A stretch of DNA of 64,000 nucleotides from Burkholderia sp. NRF60-BP8 (GTDB taxonomy: Bacteria; Pseudomonadota; Gammaproteobacteria; Burkholderiales; Burkholderiaceae), in NCBI RefSeq assembly GCF_001522585.2, contig NZ_CP013374.1, positions 620,001-684,000 on the forward strand, given 5' to 3'. The notes below the pieces were generated by a model. It was not told the origin of the DNA. It saw nothing but the letters and a program-made list of their open reading frames with translations, and made no database searches. This document shows, piece after piece, positions 8,012 through 17,352 of this stretch. Within the stretch, counting starts at the first letter, position 1; the number at the start of each line of letters is the position of its first letter. The position numbers and the translations under genes were made by a program.

Positions 8012-11000
8012 TCACCCCACCGCCCGCACATGATCGAGCAGCGCCTGCAACGGATGGCGCACCTGTTTCGACGACAGGCGCTTCACCTGGCTGCGGCACG
8101 AATACCCGGTCGCGAGCGCTTCGCCTTCCTCGTCCGGCGCATCGACGTGCGCGGCCCACGACTGCGCATAGATCGTCTTCGACGTCGCGAGATTGCGCAC
8201 CTCGTGCCCGTACGTGCCCGACATCCCGCAACACCCGGCCGGCTGAACCTGCAAGCGCAACCCGCGACGCGCGAACACCTGCGCCCATTGCCTGCCGCTG
8301 TCCGGCGCATTGGTTTTCTCGGTGCAGTGCGGCAACAACCGATATGAAACCGTCGCCCCGCCCGCACCGGCTTCCGGTAGCGCATCCAGCAGCCACTCCT
8401 GCGGCAGTGCGACCTTCGGCACGTCGGCGAGCCCCGTCACCTTCAGATATTCCTGCCGATACGTGAGCGTCATCGCCGGATCGAGGCCGACCAGCGCGAC
8501 GCCCGAGCGCGCCAGCGCGGCCAGTTGCGTCGCGTTGCGGATCGCCGCCTTCGCGAAGGCTTGCAGAAAGCCCTGCACGTGCAGCGCCTTGCCGTTCGGC
8601 GCGAGCGGCGCGAGCCACACCTGATAGCCCAGGCGCGCCGCCAGCTCGATCAGCGTCGCCAGTTGCTCGGTATCGAAATAGCGCGTGAACGTATCCTGCA
8701 CGATGACGACGCTGCGCGCGCGCTGCGCATCGCTCAGCGCGGCGAGCGCATGCGGGTCGGCCGGCTTCACGCGCCACGCGCGGATCACGGCCGCGAGATC
8801 GAAGCGGCTCAGCAGCGGGCTGTCGACCATGCCGACCTGACGCTCGAGCAGCGCCCGCACCCAGCCGGATCCCATCAGCCCGTTGTAAAGCGCGGGCACG
8901 CGCGCCATCCACGGCATCGTGAATTCGAGCGAGCCGATCAGGTAGTCGCGCAGCGGCCGCCGGTAGCGCTGGTGATACAGCTCGAGAAAGCGCGAGCGGA
9001 ACTCGGGCACGTTGACCTTGACCGGACACTGTCCCGCGCACGACTTGCATGCGAGACATCCGGCCATCGCGTCGTACACCTCGTGCGAGAAATCCGTGTC
9101 GCCACGACGGGCGTGGCGGCTGTTGCGCCAGCGCTCGACCAGACCGCGCAGGAGCGGCTGCCGCGTGCGCGCCGCCGCGACGACGTCGACGCCGGCCTGC
9201 CCTTGCAGGCGCAACCATTCGCGCATCAGCGACGCACGCCCTTTCGGCGACTGCACGCGTTCGCGCGTCGCCTTCCACGACGGGCACATCGCGTCGTCCG
9301 GATCGAAGTTGTAGCACGCGCCGTTGCCGTTGCAATGCATCGCGGTGCCGTAGCTCTGCCACACGCGCTCGTCGATCTGCCGGTCGTGATCGCCGCGCGT
9401 CGGCACTTCGTCGATCTTCAGCAACCGCAGCGTGCGATCCGGCGGCGTCGCGATCTTGCCCGGGTTGAACTGGTTGTGCGGATCGAATGCGGCCTTCAAC
9501 TGCTGCAGCGACGGATACAGCTCGCCGAAAAACGCCGGCGCATATTCGGAGCGCACGCCCTTGCCGTGCTCGCCCCACAGCAGGCCGCCGTGACGTTGCG
9601 TGAGTTCGGCCACCGCGTCCGACACGGGCCGCACCAGCGCCGCCTGCTTCGGATCCTTCATGTCGAGCGCCGGACGCACGTGCAGCACGCCCGCATCGAC
9701 GTGGCCGAACATCCCGTACTGCAGCCCGTGGCCATCGAGCAGCGCGCGGAATTCGGCGATGTACGCGGCGAGGTTCTCGGGCGGCACCGCCGTGTCCTCG
9801 ACGAACGGTTGCGGGCGCGCCTCGCCCTGCACGTTGCCGAGCAGGCCGACCGCGCGCTTGCGCATCGCATACACGCGCTTCACCGCATCGTCGCCGGCCG
9901 CCAGCGTATGGCCGAGACGCGTCACGCTCGTATCGGTGCGCAGATGCTCGACGAACGCGCGCACGCGCGCATCGACGTCGTGTTCGTCGTCGCCGCTGAA
10001 TTCGATCAGGTTGATGCCGAGCGTCGGATGCGCGTCGTCCTGCGGGAAATACTCGGCCACGCTGCTCCACACGAAGTCCTTCATCGCGAGCATCAGCACT
10101 TTCGAGTCGACCGTCTCGATCGACAGCGGCCGGTGTTCGAGCAGCGCGCGCGCGTCGCGCAGCGCGTCCATGAAGCCTGCATAACGCACGTTGACCAGCA
10201 CCGAAAACTTCGGGATCGGCAGCACGTTGAGCTTCGCCTCGACGACGAAGCCGAGCGACCCTTCCGCGCCGCACAGTACGCTGTTCAGGTTGAAACGGCC
10301 GTCCGGTTCGCGCAGGTGCGCGAGGTCGTAGCCGGTCAGACAGCGGTTGAGCTTCGGAAACTTCGCGTCGATCAGCGCCGCCTTGTCGTCGCTGATGCGC
10401 CGCGCGGTGCGATACACGTGGCCGACGCGATCCTGCCGCGCACAGCGGCGTTCCAGCTCCTCATCGTCGAGTGCGCCGCTGTGCAGCCGTTCGCCGCCCA
10501 TCAGCACGAAATCGAGCGCGATCACGTGATCGCGCGTCTTGCCGTACGTGCAGCTACCCTGCCCGCTCGCGTCGGTGTTGATCATCCCGCCGACGGTCGC
10601 ACGGTTCGACGTGGACAGCTCCGGCGCGAAGAACAGCCCGTGCGGCTTCAGCGCCGCATTGAGCTGATCCTTGACGACGCCCGCCTCCACGCGCACCCAG
10701 CGCTGCGCGACGTCGATTTCGAGGATCCGGTTCATGTTCCGCGACAGGTCGACGACGATGCCGTCGGTCAGCGACTGCCCGTTGGTGCCGGTACCGCCGC
10801 CGCGCGCGGCCACCGCGACGTCGCGGTGCGCGGGCTCGGCCAGCAGCCGGGCCAGTAACTGGACGTCATCCGCATGCGCGGGGCAGATCACCGCCTGCGG
10901 CAGGCGCTGGTAGATCGAGTTGTCGGTGGCCTGCACGGTCCGGTTCGCGTGATCCGCGCGGATTTCGCCGGCGAAGCCGGCCGCCTGCAGCGCGGCGAGA

Positions 11001-11059
11001 AAATCGCGGTAGACGTTCGCGGACGGGCTGGCGGGACGAGGCAACGGGACGATCGACAT
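8012..11059 (-). CDS. ydiJ: FAD/4Fe-4S oxidoreductase of the YdiJ (D-2-hydroxyacid dehydrogenase) type
   Basis: A 1015-residue protein, the normal YdiJ length of about 1,018. The N-terminal PCMH-type FAD domain shows ARGGGTGTNGQSLTDGIVVD and the flavin-contact segment RATVGGMINTDASG. A FAD-oxidase C-terminal domain follows, then a ferredoxin-like CxxCxxCxxxCP cluster (CLACKSCAGQCP, about residue 640) and a CCG-type domain (GCCGMSGTYGHE). YdiJ-like enzymes oxidise D-2-hydroxyglutarate or related D-2-hydroxyacids and pass electrons to the respiratory chain. The start at 11059 (MSIVPLPRP) is favoured over 11137. Divergent from a LysR gene 153 bases away, its probable regulator. Confidence 0.9.
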   Translation of the reverse strand: MSIVPLPRPASPSANVYRDFLAALQAAGFAGEIRADHANRTVQATDNSIYQRLPQAVICPAHADDVQLLARLLAEPAHRDVAVAARGGGTGTNGQSLTDGIVVDLSRNMNRILEIDVAQRWVRVEAGVVKDQLNAALKPHGLFFAPELSTSNRATVGGMINTDASGQGSCTYGKTRDHVIALDFVLMGGERLHSGALDDEELERRCARQDRVGHVYRTARRISDDKAALIDAKFPKLNRCLTGYDLAHLREPDGRFNLNSVLCGAEGSLGFVVEAKLNVLPIPKFSVLVNVRYAGFMDALRDARALLEHRPLSIETVDSKVLMLAMKDFVWSSVAEYFPQDDAHPTLGINLIEFSGDDEHDVDARVRAFVEHLRTDTSVTRLGHTLAAGDDAVKRVYAMRKRAVGLLGNVQGEARPQPFVEDTAVPPENLAAYIAEFRALLDGHGLQYGMFGHVDAGVLHVRPALDMKDPKQAALVRPVSDAVAELTQRHGGLLWGEHGKGVRSEYAPAFFGELYPSLQQLKAAFDPHNQFNPGKIATPPDRTLRLLKIDEVPTRGDHDRQIDERVWQSYGTAMHCNGNGACYNFDPDDAMCPSWKATRERVQSPKGRASLMREWLRLQGQAGVDVVAAARTRQPLLRGLVERWRNSRHARRGDTDFSHEVYDAMAGCLACKSCAGQCPVKVNVPEFRSRFLELYHQRYRRPLRDYLIGSLEFTMPWMARVPALYNGLMGSGWVRALLERQVGMVDSPLLSRFDLAAVIRAWRVKPADPHALAALSDAQRARSVVIVQDTFTRYFDTEQLATLIELAARLGYQVWLAPLAPNGKALHVQGFLQAFAKAAIRNATQLAALARSGVALVGLDPAMTLTYRQEYLKVTGLADVPKVALPQEWLLDALPEAGAGGATVSYRLLPHCTEKTNAPDSGRQWAQVFARRGLRLQVQPAGCCGMSGTYGHEVRNLATSKTIYAQSWAAHVDAPDEEGEALATGYSCRSQVKRLSSKQVRHPLQALLDHVRAVG

Positions 11060-11212
11060 GGGGCGAAAACGCAATGTGGGTGGAGCAGGCCGGTTCGCGC
11101 GCACCAAAACATGATTTTTTGGCAAGTTTCCGCGCAACCGGGAATTCCAGTATCTTTCGATAATCCTCTATAAACAAACGAATTCTTCCCCGGCTAAACT
11201 TGCATAAAACTC

Positions 11213-12103
11213 ATGAATTACCGCCGCCTCACCCCGTCGATGTCGCTGCTGCTCGTGTTCGAGGCCGCCGCGCGGCATGAAAGCTATACGCGCGCGGCCG
11301 AGGAGCTGTCGCTGAGCCAGAGCGCGATCAGCCGGCAGGTCCAGACGCTCGAGGATCAGCTCGGCGTGCCGCTGTTCCGGCGCGAGGGTCGCTCGGTCAA
11401 GCTGACCGACGTCGGCCGCCGCTACTTCGGCGAGCTGACCGGCGCGCTCGGGCGCATCCGCGGCGCGACGTTGCAGGCGATGTCGCATCGGGCGGGCGCC
11501 GGCTCGCTCCGGCTGGCCACGTTGCCGACCTTCGGGTCGAAATGGCTGCTGCCGCACCTGCACGGCTTCTATGCCGCACATCCGGGCGTGACCGTGCACC
11601 TTCATTCTCGAATCGGCGCGATCGATTTCCTCAACGACGACCTCGACGCGGCGATCACCGTCGGCACCGGCGACTGGCCGGGCCTGCATGCGCATCGGCT
11701 GTACAACGAGTTCCTGATCGCGATCGCGCCGCCCGTCGCGGGCAGCGGCCGCAAGGCCGACGCGCGCACGCCGGCCTGGGCCGCGAAGCAGACGCTGCTG
11801 GGCGTGACGAGCAATCAGCAGGCCTGGGCCGAGTGGTTCTCGCACTATCGGCTCGATCATCGCAAGATGCGCATCGGCCCAAGTTTCGAGCTGACGTCGC
11901 ATCTGATCCAGGCCGTGCATGCCGGAATGGGGATCGGGCTGGTGCCGAAGGTGCTCGTGGAAGACGAATTGAGCCGTGGCGAGCTCGACTCGATCGGCGA
12001 CGCGATTACCAGCCAGCGCAGCTATTACCTCGTCTACCCGCCGGGCAACGAAACGCTGCCGTCGCTCGTCGCCTTCCGCGAATGGCTGCTGACGTCGTGC
12101 TGA
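11213..12103 (+). CDS. LysR-type regulator (GcvA-like), divergent from ydiJ
   Basis: A 296-residue LysR regulator: winged HTH at residues 6-65 (recognition helix SQSAISRQVQTLEDQLG) and an effector domain from about residue 92. The intergenic region with ydiJ is AT-rich near 11110-11210 (TTTTTTGGC, ATAATCCTCTATAAAC), as expected for overlapping divergent promoters and a LysR site. Control of ydiJ by a D-2-hydroxyacid is an inference from this layout. Convergent with the next LysR gene, 22 bases apart. Confidence 0.9.
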   Translation: MNYRRLTPSMSLLLVFEAAARHESYTRAAEELSLSQSAISRQVQTLEDQLGVPLFRREGRSVKLTDVGRRYFGELTGALGRIRGATLQAMSHRAGAGSLRLATLPTFGSKWLLPHLHGFYAAHPGVTVHLHSRIGAIDFLNDDLDAAITVGTGDWPGLHAHRLYNEFLIAIAPPVAGSGRKADARTPAWAAKQTLLGVTSNQQAWAEWFSHYRLDHRKMRIGPSFELTSHLIQAVHAGMGIGLVPKVLVEDELSRGELDSIGDAITSQRSYYLVYPPGNETLPSLVAFREWLLTSC

Positions 12104-12125
12104 CGCGCCGCCGGCGATGGGCCGC

Positions 12126-12977
12126 TCAGGCGCGCCATTCGCCGAGAATCTGCTCGGCGAGGTAGTCGCACGGCGGGCGCGCGGACTGCGCGCTGCGGGC
12201 GAGCACGACCTCGAGTTCGCCGAGCGACGGTAGCCCGTGGCTCTCCGTCAGCTGCAACAGGTGATCGGGCACGCAGCAGCGCGCGAGCGGCGCGACGGCG
12301 AGACCGGCCTCGACCATGCTGAGCAGGCCGAGAAAGCTCGGGCTTTCGTATGACATCCGGTACGGAATCTTCCGCCGGTTCAGCGCCCTGACCGCGTGAT
12401 CGCGGGCCATGCTGCCGCCGTGCGTGAAAAACGCCACCGGCAGCGGCCGCTCTTCCCACACGTCGCGTTTCGGCGAGCCGGCCCAGACGAGCGGCTCCAT
12501 CCGGATCAGCTCGCCCGTCACGCCCTTGATTCGCGTGAGGCACGCGAGGTCGACCGTGTTGTCCTTCAGCATCGGCACGAGCGCGCTGCTCGGCTGGCCG
12601 ATCACGCGCACTTCCACGCGCGGATGCATCGCCGCGAACTTGCCGAGCACCTGTGGCAGCAGCGACGAGATGTAGTCGTCGGGCACGCCGATCGTCACGC
12701 GGCCGCGCATCTCCGGACGCACGACCGACGCCCACGCCTCGTCGCGCATCGCGAGCATCCGGCGGCCGTAATCGGCGAGCATCCTGCCGTCGTCGGTCGC
12801 CGTCACGTTGCGCGTGTCGCGGATGAACAGCGGCTTGCCGAGCGCGTCTTCCAGCGTCTTGATCTGCATGCTCACCGCCGACGGCGACCGGTGCACGGCC
12901 TGTGCGCCCTGCGCGAACGATCCGGATTCCGCGACGGCCACCACCATCGCGAGCACATCGAGGTCGAGCTTCTTCAT
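12126..12977 (-). CDS. LysR-type regulator, divergent from a LysE exporter
   Basis: A 283-residue LysR protein with HTH at residues 4-62 (segment HRSPSAVSMQIKTLEDALG) and a co-inducer domain beginning about residue 88 (GRVTIGVPDDY). It resembles the subgroup that controls adjacent LysE/RhtB exporters. It starts 111 bases from the divergent LysE gene across an AT-rich spacer (AAAAACTGATCAATCGATTCAG, within 12988-13010). Regulation of LysE is inferred from position. Confidence 0.88.
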   Translation of the reverse strand: MKKLDLDVLAMVVAVAESGSFAQGAQAVHRSPSAVSMQIKTLEDALGKPLFIRDTRNVTATDDGRMLADYGRRMLAMRDEAWASVVRPEMRGRVTIGVPDDYISSLLPQVLGKFAAMHPRVEVRVIGQPSSALVPMLKDNTVDLACLTRIKGVTGELIRMEPLVWAGSPKRDVWEERPLPVAFFTHGGSMARDHAVRALNRRKIPYRMSYESPSFLGLLSMVEAGLAVAPLARCCVPDHLLQLTESHGLPSLGELEVVLARSAQSARPPCDYLAEQILGEWRA

Positions 12978-13088
12978 GACGATTCAGAAAAACTGATCAA
13001 TCGATTCAGTTTATCCCGTTTTACTGTTCACCTCCATCGCCGGACAATCGACGCCATCAGCACTCATTCGATGCAGGAAGCGGAAAAC

Positions 13089-13736
13089 ATGCACACGTCC
13101 GGATCGCTCTACGGGTTTCTCGTCATCGGCGGCATGCTCGCCGTCACGCCGGGGCCGAACATGGTCTACGTGATGTCGCGCTCGATCGCGCAAGGGCGGG
13201 CGGCCGGGCTCATTTCGCTCGCCGGCGTGATGATCGGCTACCTGTTCTACATGTTCGCCGCCGCGTTCGGCATCACGACGCTGTTCATGAGCGTGCCCTA
13301 TGCGGGCAGCGTGCTGGGCGCGGTCGGCGCAACCTATCTGCTGTACCTCGCATGGCAGGCGGTGCGGCCCGGCGGCCGCTCGCCGTTCGAGGTGAAGGCG
13401 CTGCCGGCCGAGCAACCGCTGCGGCTGCTCGCGATGGGCGCGACGACCAGCGTGCTGAACCCGAAGCTCGCGATGCTGTTCGTGTCGCTGCTGCCGCAGT
13501 TCATCGACTACGGACGAGGCAGCGTGTTCGGCCAGTCGCTGTTTCTCGGCTCGCTGCTGATCGCCGCGTTCGCGTCGGCCAACGGGCTGGTGGCGCTCTG
13601 CTCGAGCGGCCTCGCGACGTTCCTGCACGGCCGCCCGACGCTGCTGCTCGCGCAGCGCTGGGCGATGGGCATCATCCTCGGCAGTCTCGGCGTGCAGATG
13701 GTGATCGAGGCATCGAGGCTGGCGGGCGTCGCGTGA
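13089..13736 (+). CDS. LysE/RhtB-family amino-acid exporter
   Basis: A 215-residue inner-membrane protein with six hydrophobic helices. The N-terminal signature LAVTPGPNMVYVMSRSIAQGRAAG (residues about 17-40) is diagnostic for the LysE/RhtB family, and NPKLAMLFVSLLPQF is the matching second-repeat motif. These carriers export amino acids such as threonine, homoserine or lysine by proton exchange. The start at 13089 follows AGGAAG; an upstream ATG at 13071 adds six residues and is a fair alternative. The divergent LysR is its likely regulator. Confidence 0.9.
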   Translation: MHTSGSLYGFLVIGGMLAVTPGPNMVYVMSRSIAQGRAAGLISLAGVMIGYLFYMFAAAFGITTLFMSVPYAGSVLGAVGATYLLYLAWQAVRPGGRSPFEVKALPAEQPLRLLAMGATTSVLNPKLAMLFVSLLPQFIDYGRGSVFGQSLFLGSLLIAAFASANGLVALCSSGLATFLHGRPTLLLAQRWAMGIILGSLGVQMVIEASRLAGVA

Positions 13737-13796
13737 ACGTCGCGCCGCCGCGCGGTCCTGCGCGATCGCGGACCACGCGCGTGCGTCGGACGGGCG

Positions 13797-14900
13797 TCAC
13801 GCGGCAACGGCCTGCCGCCGCGCCTCCAGTTCGCGCACGAGCGGCAGCACGCGCCGGCCGAAGTATTCGACTTCCTCGATGAAGTGCAGGAAGCCGGCCA
13901 GCACGAGATCGACACCGATCGCCTTCAGCGCGACGATCCGCTCGGCGATCTGCTGCGGCGTGCCGATCAGGTTCGTGCGAAAGCCGTCGTTGTACTGCAC
14001 GAGATCCTCGAACGTCGATTTCGCCCAGTTGCCCTCGCCTTCGGGCGAGGCCTTGCCGGCCTCCTTCACCGCATCGCCGAACGCGTGCACCGCTTCGACG
14101 TGCGCATGCCGGATGATGTCGTCGAGCACGGCCCGCGCTTCTTCCTCGGTGTCGCGCGCGATCACGAACGCATTGACGCCGATGCGCACGCGATGGCCGT
14201 TCGCGGCCGCCTTCGCGCGAATGTCGTCGATCTGCGCCTTCAGGTTCTCCGGCGTATTGCCGTTCGTGAAATACCAGTCCGACACGCTCGCCGCGTTGTC
14301 GCGCGCCGCGCGCGAGCTGCCGCCCTGGAAGATTTCCGGATGCGGCTTCTGCACCGGCTTCGGGCTCAGCGTGTAATCGTTGAAGCGGTAGAAGTCGCCC
14401 TTGAACGTGAAGTTGTCCTGCGTCCAGATGCCCTTGAGCGCCTGGATGAATTCCTTCGAGCGCCGATAGCGTTCGTCGTGCTCGAGCCACGGCTCGCCGA
14501 TCGCGGTGAATTCGCCCTTGAACCAGCCGCTCACGACGTTGATCGCGATGCGCCCGTTCGAGATGTGGTCGATCGTCGCGAGCTGCTTCGCGACCACGGC
14601 CGGATGCCACGGCCCCGGCAGGATCGCCGCGAGCACCTTGAGCTTGGTCGTCGCATGCAGCAGCGCCTGGCTGAACGACACCGACTCGTGCTGGTATTCG
14701 GCGCCATAACCGGCCGTGAAGCGGATCTGGCTCAGCGCATAGTCGAAGCCGGCCGCTTCGGCCGTGCGCGCGAGCTTCTGGTTGTATTCGAGGCTCCAGT
14801 CGGTGCGCTGCTCGATCGTACTGACGACGAGGCCGCCGCTGACGTTCGGCACCCAGTACGCGAATTTGACGCCGTCGGCGGAAGAGTCGGAAAGGCTCAT
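13797..14900 (-). CDS. sfnG: Dimethyl sulfone monooxygenase (FMNH2-dependent, SfnG)
   Basis: A 367-residue flavin-dependent monooxygenase of the bacterial luciferase-like (LLM) superfamily. Visible family elements include KFAYWVPNVSGGLVVSTI at the N terminus, HISNGRIAINVVSGW and the FMN-phosphate segment EIFQGGSSRAAR. SfnG converts dimethyl sulfone to methanesulfinate with FMNH2 and O2, so that methyl-sulfone sulfur becomes available. The assignment rests on length, sequence and operon: msuE (FMN reductase) lies 37 bases upstream, and sfnR beyond. The start at 14900 follows AGGACA. Related alkanesulfonate monooxygenases (SsuD, MsuD) are the main alternative. Confidence 0.88.
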   Translation of the reverse strand: MSLSDSSADGVKFAYWVPNVSGGLVVSTIEQRTDWSLEYNQKLARTAEAAGFDYALSQIRFTAGYGAEYQHESVSFSQALLHATTKLKVLAAILPGPWHPAVVAKQLATIDHISNGRIAINVVSGWFKGEFTAIGEPWLEHDERYRRSKEFIQALKGIWTQDNFTFKGDFYRFNDYTLSPKPVQKPHPEIFQGGSSRAARDNAASVSDWYFTNGNTPENLKAQIDDIRAKAAANGHRVRIGVNAFVIARDTEEEARAVLDDIIRHAHVEAVHAFGDAVKEAGKASPEGEGNWAKSTFEDLVQYNDGFRTNLIGTPQQIAERIVALKAIGVDLVLAGFLHFIEEVEYFGRRVLPLVRELEARRQAVAA

Positions 14901-14937
14901 GAAAGTGTCCTGGTCGAAGGGGAAACGAAAAAGCGGC

Positions 14938-15498
14938 TTACGCGGCCGCGGCGGAAAGCGCGTGCTGGCGCAGTTGCGGCACCGCGCGGTCGACGGCGAG
15001 CGCGATGCGCTCGCGCAACGCCGGGCTCGCGATCTGGTACCGGTCGAAATCGCTTTCGGATGCGTACACGCCGATCGGCAGCGTGCGCGCCTGGAAGAAG
15101 CTGAACAGCGGGCGCAGCTGGTGGTCGATCACGAGCGCATGACGCTCGCTGCCGCCGGTGGCCGCGAGCAGCACCGGCACGTCGACGAGCGCGTCGTGGC
15201 GCACGAGGTCGAACAGATGCTTGAAGAGGCCCGTGTACGACGCGCGATACACCGGGCTCGCGACGACGAGCGCATCGGCCGTCTCGATCGCGCGGATCAG
15301 CGCGTCGAGATCGGCCGGCACCTGCGCGCGCGTGAGCGCGCCGGCCAGCCGGCTGCCGATCTCGCCGAGTTCGATCAGCCGCGCGTCGATCGACAGCGCG
15401 GCGCCGAGCGCCGTGACGATCGCGTCGGTCAGCGCCAGCGTGCGCGACGGCCGCTGCAGGCTGCCCGATATCGCGACGACGTTGAGAGGGTGGCTCAT
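14938..15498 (-). CDS. msuE: NAD(P)H-dependent FMN reductase (MsuE/SsuE-like)
   Basis: A 186-residue flavodoxin-fold FMN reductase. The N terminus VVAISGSLQRPSRTLAL is the flavin-phosphate loop of the SsuE/MsuE family, and VVASPVYRASYTGLFKHLFDLV is the typical flavin-stacking segment. It supplies FMNH2 to the adjacent monooxygenase SfnG. First gene of the msuE-sfnG operon; its leader contains a sigma-54 promoter about 56-70 bases upstream of the start. The whole N-terminal flavin loop is included from the ATG at 15498. Confidence 0.9.
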   Translation of the reverse strand: MSHPLNVVAISGSLQRPSRTLALTDAIVTALGAALSIDARLIELGEIGSRLAGALTRAQVPADLDALIRAIETADALVVASPVYRASYTGLFKHLFDLVRHDALVDVPVLLAATGGSERHALVIDHQLRPLFSFFQARTLPIGVYASESDFDRYQIASPALRERIALAVDRAVPQLRQHALSAAAA

Positions 15499-15553
15499 GC
15501 GATGCGTTCCCGTGGTGAAGCCGCATGCAGTGCGGCGATACCGGTTCGGGTCA

Positions 15554-15568
15554 GCAAGGAGCGTGCCA
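15554..15568 (-). promoter_or_regulatory. Sigma-54 (-24/-12) promoter of msuE-sfnG
   Basis: Read on the minus strand the sequence is TGGCACGCTCCTTGCT, an exact match to the consensus TGGCACG-N4-TTGCW with GG and GC elements correctly spaced. It lies upstream of msuE with a predicted start near 15542 and a leader of about 44 bases. The divergently encoded SfnR is a sigma-54 activator, so promoter and activator are found together. Confidence 0.9.
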
Positions 15569-15589
15569 TTGGCGCGGATGCGTGAAGGA

Positions 15590-15612
15590 AATTTCATCTG
15601 GATGACGAAATT
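15590..15612. promoter_or_regulatory. Inverted repeat, candidate enhancer site for SfnR
   Basis: Arms AATTTCATC and GACGAAATT (8 of 9 pairs) around a 5-base spacer. Its centre is about 58 bases upstream of the predicted sigma-54 transcription start. That placement suits an enhancer-binding activator, SfnR being the natural candidate; the assignment is inference. Confidence 0.5.
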
Positions 15613-15974
15613 TTTTGCCATCGCCCGCCGGCACTGGCGTTCCGCCAAATGCGCGATAGTGGCAAGCATCCCGGCTCACGCGTCACATCGATATTCCGCG
15701 CCACGATGAACCGGGCGCAGCGGATTTGCTGATGCACTGCTGATCAGGCAGCAACGCATCGCGCGCGCCAGCGTCGAATTCGACGCTTCGACGTCGTCGC
15801 ACCGCCGCTCTTGCTCGCCATTGCAGGTTCCGCAGCAATCGCGCTTTGGTTATCAGAAATCGATGCTTTTCGCGCGCGGCGAAACGTTCAACACTCTGCT
15901 GACTACGCAGCAGCCACACCGCGGCGCCCGCCGGCACGGGCCCGCTTTGCCCGGCCATCCAACGGTTCATCGCC
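15613..15974. other. sfnR upstream region
   Basis: With the sigma-54 promoter and inverted repeat it makes up a 476-bp msuE-sfnR intergenic space. I see no gene in it. It should contain the sfnR promoter; in pseudomonads sfnR is under the sulfur-starvation system (CysB), but I could not identify a site here. Confidence 0.4.
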
Positions 15975-17111
15975 ATGACTTCCATTTCCGCATCGCCGCG
16001 CCCGTTCAATCTTCGCGTCGTCGCCGCGTCCCGCGACCCGGCCGGACTTCAGCCCGCCGGGCACGCGGCGCCGGTGCTCACGTTGCCCGAACGTCACGCG
16101 CCGGCCCGCGCGCATGCGCAGGTGTTCGCCGATCCGCATTCGCTCGCGCTGCTCGAACAGGTTCGCCGCGTCGCGCCGAGCGACGCGAACGTGCTGATCG
16201 TCGGCGAGACGGGCACCGGCAAGGAGCTGATCGCGCGCCACGTGCACGCGCTCGGCGCGCGTCGCGACGGGCCGTTCGTCGCGGTGAACTGCGGCGCCTT
16301 CTCCGACACGCTCGTCGACAGCGAACTGTTCGGTCACGAGAAAGGCGCGTTTACGGGCGCGTTCAGCGCGAAGCCCGGCTGGTTCGAAGCCGCGCACGGC
16401 GGCACGCTGTTTCTCGACGAAATCGGCGACTTGCCGCTCGCGATGCAGGTCAAGCTGCTGCGCGTTCTGCAGGAGCGCGAGGTCGTGCGGCTCGGTTCGC
16501 GCACGGGCATTCCGGTCGATGTCCGGGTGGTCGCGGCCACCAACGTCGACCTGCAGCAGGCGGTTGCGGCCGGGCGGTTTCGCGGCGACCTGTTCTACCG
16601 GCTCAACGTCGTGCAGCTCGCGGTCCCGCCGTTGCGCGAGCGCCCGGGCGACATCCTGCCGCTCGCGCGCCACTTCTTCGACATTTACCGCGACCGGCTC
16701 GGCGGCGGGCCACGCCGCATCGATGCACGCGCCGAGCGCCGGCTCGAGGCACACGGCTGGCCCGGCAATATCCGCGAACTCGAGAACGTGATCCATCACG
16801 CGCTGCTGGTGAGCCGGCACGACGCGCTGCAGGACACCGACCTGCACATCGCGCCGTCGTGCCTGCCGACCGCTGCCGCGCCCGCAGCCGGTTCGTCCAC
16901 CGACGCGCAGGCAGCGCTCGAACACGCGCTGCGCGACCTGTTCGACGAAGGGCACGGCAATCTGTTCGAACGTATCGAGGACACGGTGATGCGTGTCGCG
17001 TTCGAATTCAGTCACCGCAACCAGATCCGGGCCGCGCAGTTGCTCGGCATCAGCCGTAACGTGCTGCGTGCGCGGCTGATTCGCGCGAAGGCGATTTCCG
17101 CGCTGAAATAG
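15975..17111 (+). CDS. sfnR: Sigma-54-dependent activator SfnR
   Basis: A 378-residue AAA+ enhancer-binding protein. After a short N-terminal leader of about 55 residues with no receiver or PAS domain, the AAA+ core shows Walker A GETGTGKE, the sigma-54 contact loop GAFTGA, Walker [12 protein letters not shown] and the arginine-finger region [11 protein letters not shown] Fis-type HTH closes the chain ([20 protein letters not shown]). Absence of a sensory domain matches SfnR, which is controlled by its own synthesis. It sits divergently beside msuE-sfnG, whose promoter is a consensus sigma-54 site. Confidence 0.9.
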   Translation: MTSISASPRPFNLRVVAASRDPAGLQPAGHAAPVLTLPERHAPARAHAQVFADPHSLALLEQVRRVAPSDANVLIVGETGTGKELIARHVHALGARRDGPFVAVNCGAFSDTLVDSELFGHEKGAFTGAFSAKPGWFEAAHGGTLFLDEIGDLPLAMQVKLLRVLQEREVVRLGSRTGIPVDVRVVAATNVDLQQAVAAGRFRGDLFYRLNVVQLAVPPLRERPGDILPLARHFFDIYRDRLGGGPRRIDARAERRLEAHGWPGNIRELENVIHHALLVSRHDALQDTDLHIAPSCLPTAAAPAAGSSTDAQAALEHALRDLFDEGHGNLFERIEDTVMRVAFEFSHRNQIRAAQLLGISRNVLRARLIRAKAISALK

Positions 17112-17352
17112 CGGCGCCGCCGCTGCGCCCCCGGGCGCCATCGCGTCGCGATCTGCGCCGCGACGTCCGAACCTGATGTATCGTGGCGCGAAGCGCACGC
17201 TTCGTTGCCCGCCCCGCGTCCGGTCGCCCGTCATGCGACCGTCGGCGACCGGCAACGGGTCACGCACGATCCTCCGCAACACGAAAACGAAAGTCGTCCG
17301 GCGCCCGTGCGCGCCCGGCCGAACCCCGTTCACCCGTCCGGAATCCGTCGCC

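Noticed and set aside
8525..10858. 777-codon open frame on the plus strand, antisense to ydiJ
   Set aside because: Long open frames opposite GC-rich genes are expected here. It is Arg/His/Ala-rich, has no domain and is wholly covered by a gene with clear motifs.
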